Origin: an uncultured Verrucomicrobiota bacterium | Lineage (GTDB): Bacteria > Verrucomicrobiota > Verrucomicrobiia > Limisphaerales > UBA9464 | Direction of reading: 5' to 3' | DNA: 7,413 nucleotides | NCBI GenBank assembly: GCA_903930165.1 | Contig: CAIYXO010000320.1 | Location: forward strand, 1 to 7,413 | Shown: positions 6,594 through 7,413 of the stretch, one piece after another | Numbering within the stretch: position 1 is the first letter of the stretch | Layout: each line of letters opens with the position of its first letter | Translations under genes and position numbers: made by a program | The notes under the pieces: model-generated | Seen by the model: the letters and a program-made list of their open reading frames with translations, nothing else | The model's database searches: none | Told to the model about the DNA's origin: nothing

Positions 6594-7413
6594 AAGCGTC
6601 GTCGGGATCGAGACGCGGTAGAATCGGTTGGTGCCCGTGCCGGCCGGATCGGAGATCTGTCGGACGTTGCCGTCACCCAGGAATCCCCCGATCTCAGACC
6701 AAGGCCCAAGCGGCGTCGAGGCGGCCTCGAGCCGGTTGGTGAGCCCCGGGACGCCCGCGAAGCCCAAGGTCGGTCCGGCCCGATCCGGAACCGGTGCGAC
6801 CGGCGCGGGCAGTTCCGTGACGTCCACGTACAGGAGATTGGCGAAGAGCTGGGCGGTGGTGGGGCCTCCCGGCTGGCCCACCGGGTATTGGAGCATGGGC
6901 AGCTCGGCGAAGGTGCCGCCGGCATTGACGATGACGTTCGTGGCGCGGGTCAAAGGCAGGAAGGTGTTCAGGCGGTTGAAGACCCCGAGGTCGCCCACGA
7001 CGCGGCCGAAGACGGTGAACCCGCCGTTTTGGGTGTCCAGGTTCGCGGCGTTGTTGTTGAGGCTCAGGAACCACTGGCTCGAAGCCGAGTCGGGTCCTCC
7101 GCCGACCCGGACCGTGGACCGGTTCACCGTCCACGCGACGTCGCTTCCCACGACGTTGGTCGCGACGATGCGGTCGGTGAGGAAGTTGGTGTAGGCGACG
7201 TCGGGAAACGGCTCCGGGTAGGTGACGACATTCGTGCCGGCCGCGACGAGCCGCGTGAAGAAGGAGGCGGTGTTGCTGAGAATGGTGGCGCCGAGGTTGT
7301 TGGTGTAGGCGCCGATCTTGGCCATGGACAGCGTTCCGTAGAGGTTGCTGTACCGGGCGCCGGTTTCGAACTCGTTGGGGATGGTGGGGAAGGCGGTGAC
7401 GCTCTCCACGGCC
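6579..7413 (-). CDS. Cyclophilin-type peptidyl-prolyl isomerase, N-terminus outside window
   Basis: Partial gene; about 277 C-terminal residues are visible and the frame continues past the right edge. Numbering here starts at the Val codon at 7409, which is probably internal. Cyclophilin motifs: NEF (12-14), SNLYGTLSMAK (21-31), PDSASSQWFLSL (106-117, keeping the Gln and Phe of the substrate pocket, Gln112 and Phe114), NLDTQNGGFTVFGRVV (123-138). The loop between SMAK and PDSASSQ, normally a handful of residues, is here about 74 (32-105). After the domain a Pro-rich linker (about 201-212) leads to a C-terminal module (about 213-268) with LTNRLEAASTPLGPWSEIG and RFYRVS, a repeat type common at the ends of large secreted verrucomicrobial proteins. 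Together this suggests an exported, possibly surface, isomerase; the signal peptide would lie outside the window. The catalytic Arg region (FHR) is also outside, so activity cannot be judged. Confidence 0.9.
   Translation of the reverse strand, partial: AVESVTAFPTIPNEFETGARYSNLYGTLSMAKIGAYTNNLGATILSNTASFFTRLVAAGTNVVTYPEPFPDVAYTNFLTDRIVATNVVGSDVAWTVNRSTVRVGGGPDSASSQWFLSLNNNAANLDTQNGGFTVFGRVVGDLGVFNRLNTFLPLTRATNVIVNAGGTFAELPMLQYPVGQPGGPTTAQLFANLLYVDVTELPAPVAPVPDRAGPTLGFAGVPGLTNRLEAASTPLGPWSEIGGFLGDGNVRQISDPAGTGTNRFYRVSIPTTLPRPL

Overview
The window reads as a chromosomal segment of a high-GC Gram-negative bacterium, most likely Verrucomicrobiota of the Pedosphaera/Limisphaerales type. Reasons: two independent type II secretion-like prepilins of the DUF1559 / H-X9-DG kind (families hugely expanded in Verrucomicrobiota, Lentisphaerota and Planctomycetota), an exported-type cyclophilin with the C-terminal module typical of large verrucomicrobial secreted proteins, and mixed start-site architecture with few Shine-Dalgarno sequences. 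The taxonomic call is inference from gene content. There is no phage, transposon, CRISPR, tRNA or rRNA signal.

Layout, left to right. (1) 121-975 (+): prepilin with a complete H-X9-DG motif, preceded by a hairpin touching its start codon and followed by a GC-rich terminator-like hairpin. (2) 1204-2526 (+): trigger factor (tig), with a candidate sigma70-type promoter upstream and a strong intrinsic terminator downstream. (3) 4584-2636 (-): a two-gene operon, a GalU-like sugar-phosphate nucleotidyltransferase with a strong AGGAGG ribosome site, and a beta-lactamase-fold serine hydrolase that starts at a GTG overlapping the previous stop codon (GTGA). (4) 4672-5517 (+): a second prepilin, divergent from the operon. 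(5) 5551-6138 (+): an unrecognised single-membrane-span protein with four cysteines arranged like a zinc ribbon. (6) 6204-6563 (+): a small four-helix membrane protein of the DUF486/DMT family. (7) 6579 to beyond the right edge (-): a cyclophilin-type peptidyl-prolyl isomerase with a roughly 70-residue insert and a C-terminal extension, convergent with (6).

How they work together: mostly they do not look like one pathway. Trigger factor is housekeeping protein folding; the prepilins belong to pseudopilus-like surface or secretion structures; the nucleotidyltransferase/hydrolase pair is the only firmly coupled unit. The most interesting non-coding pattern is that three consecutive plus-strand genes (starts 4672, 5551, 6204) each have a TAGNNT hexamer only 6-8 bases before the ATG and no clear Shine-Dalgarno site, which predicts leaderless transcripts, whereas the minus-strand operon between the prepilins uses a classical Shine-Dalgarno site. 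I found no convincing undescribed multi-gene defence or mobile system here.
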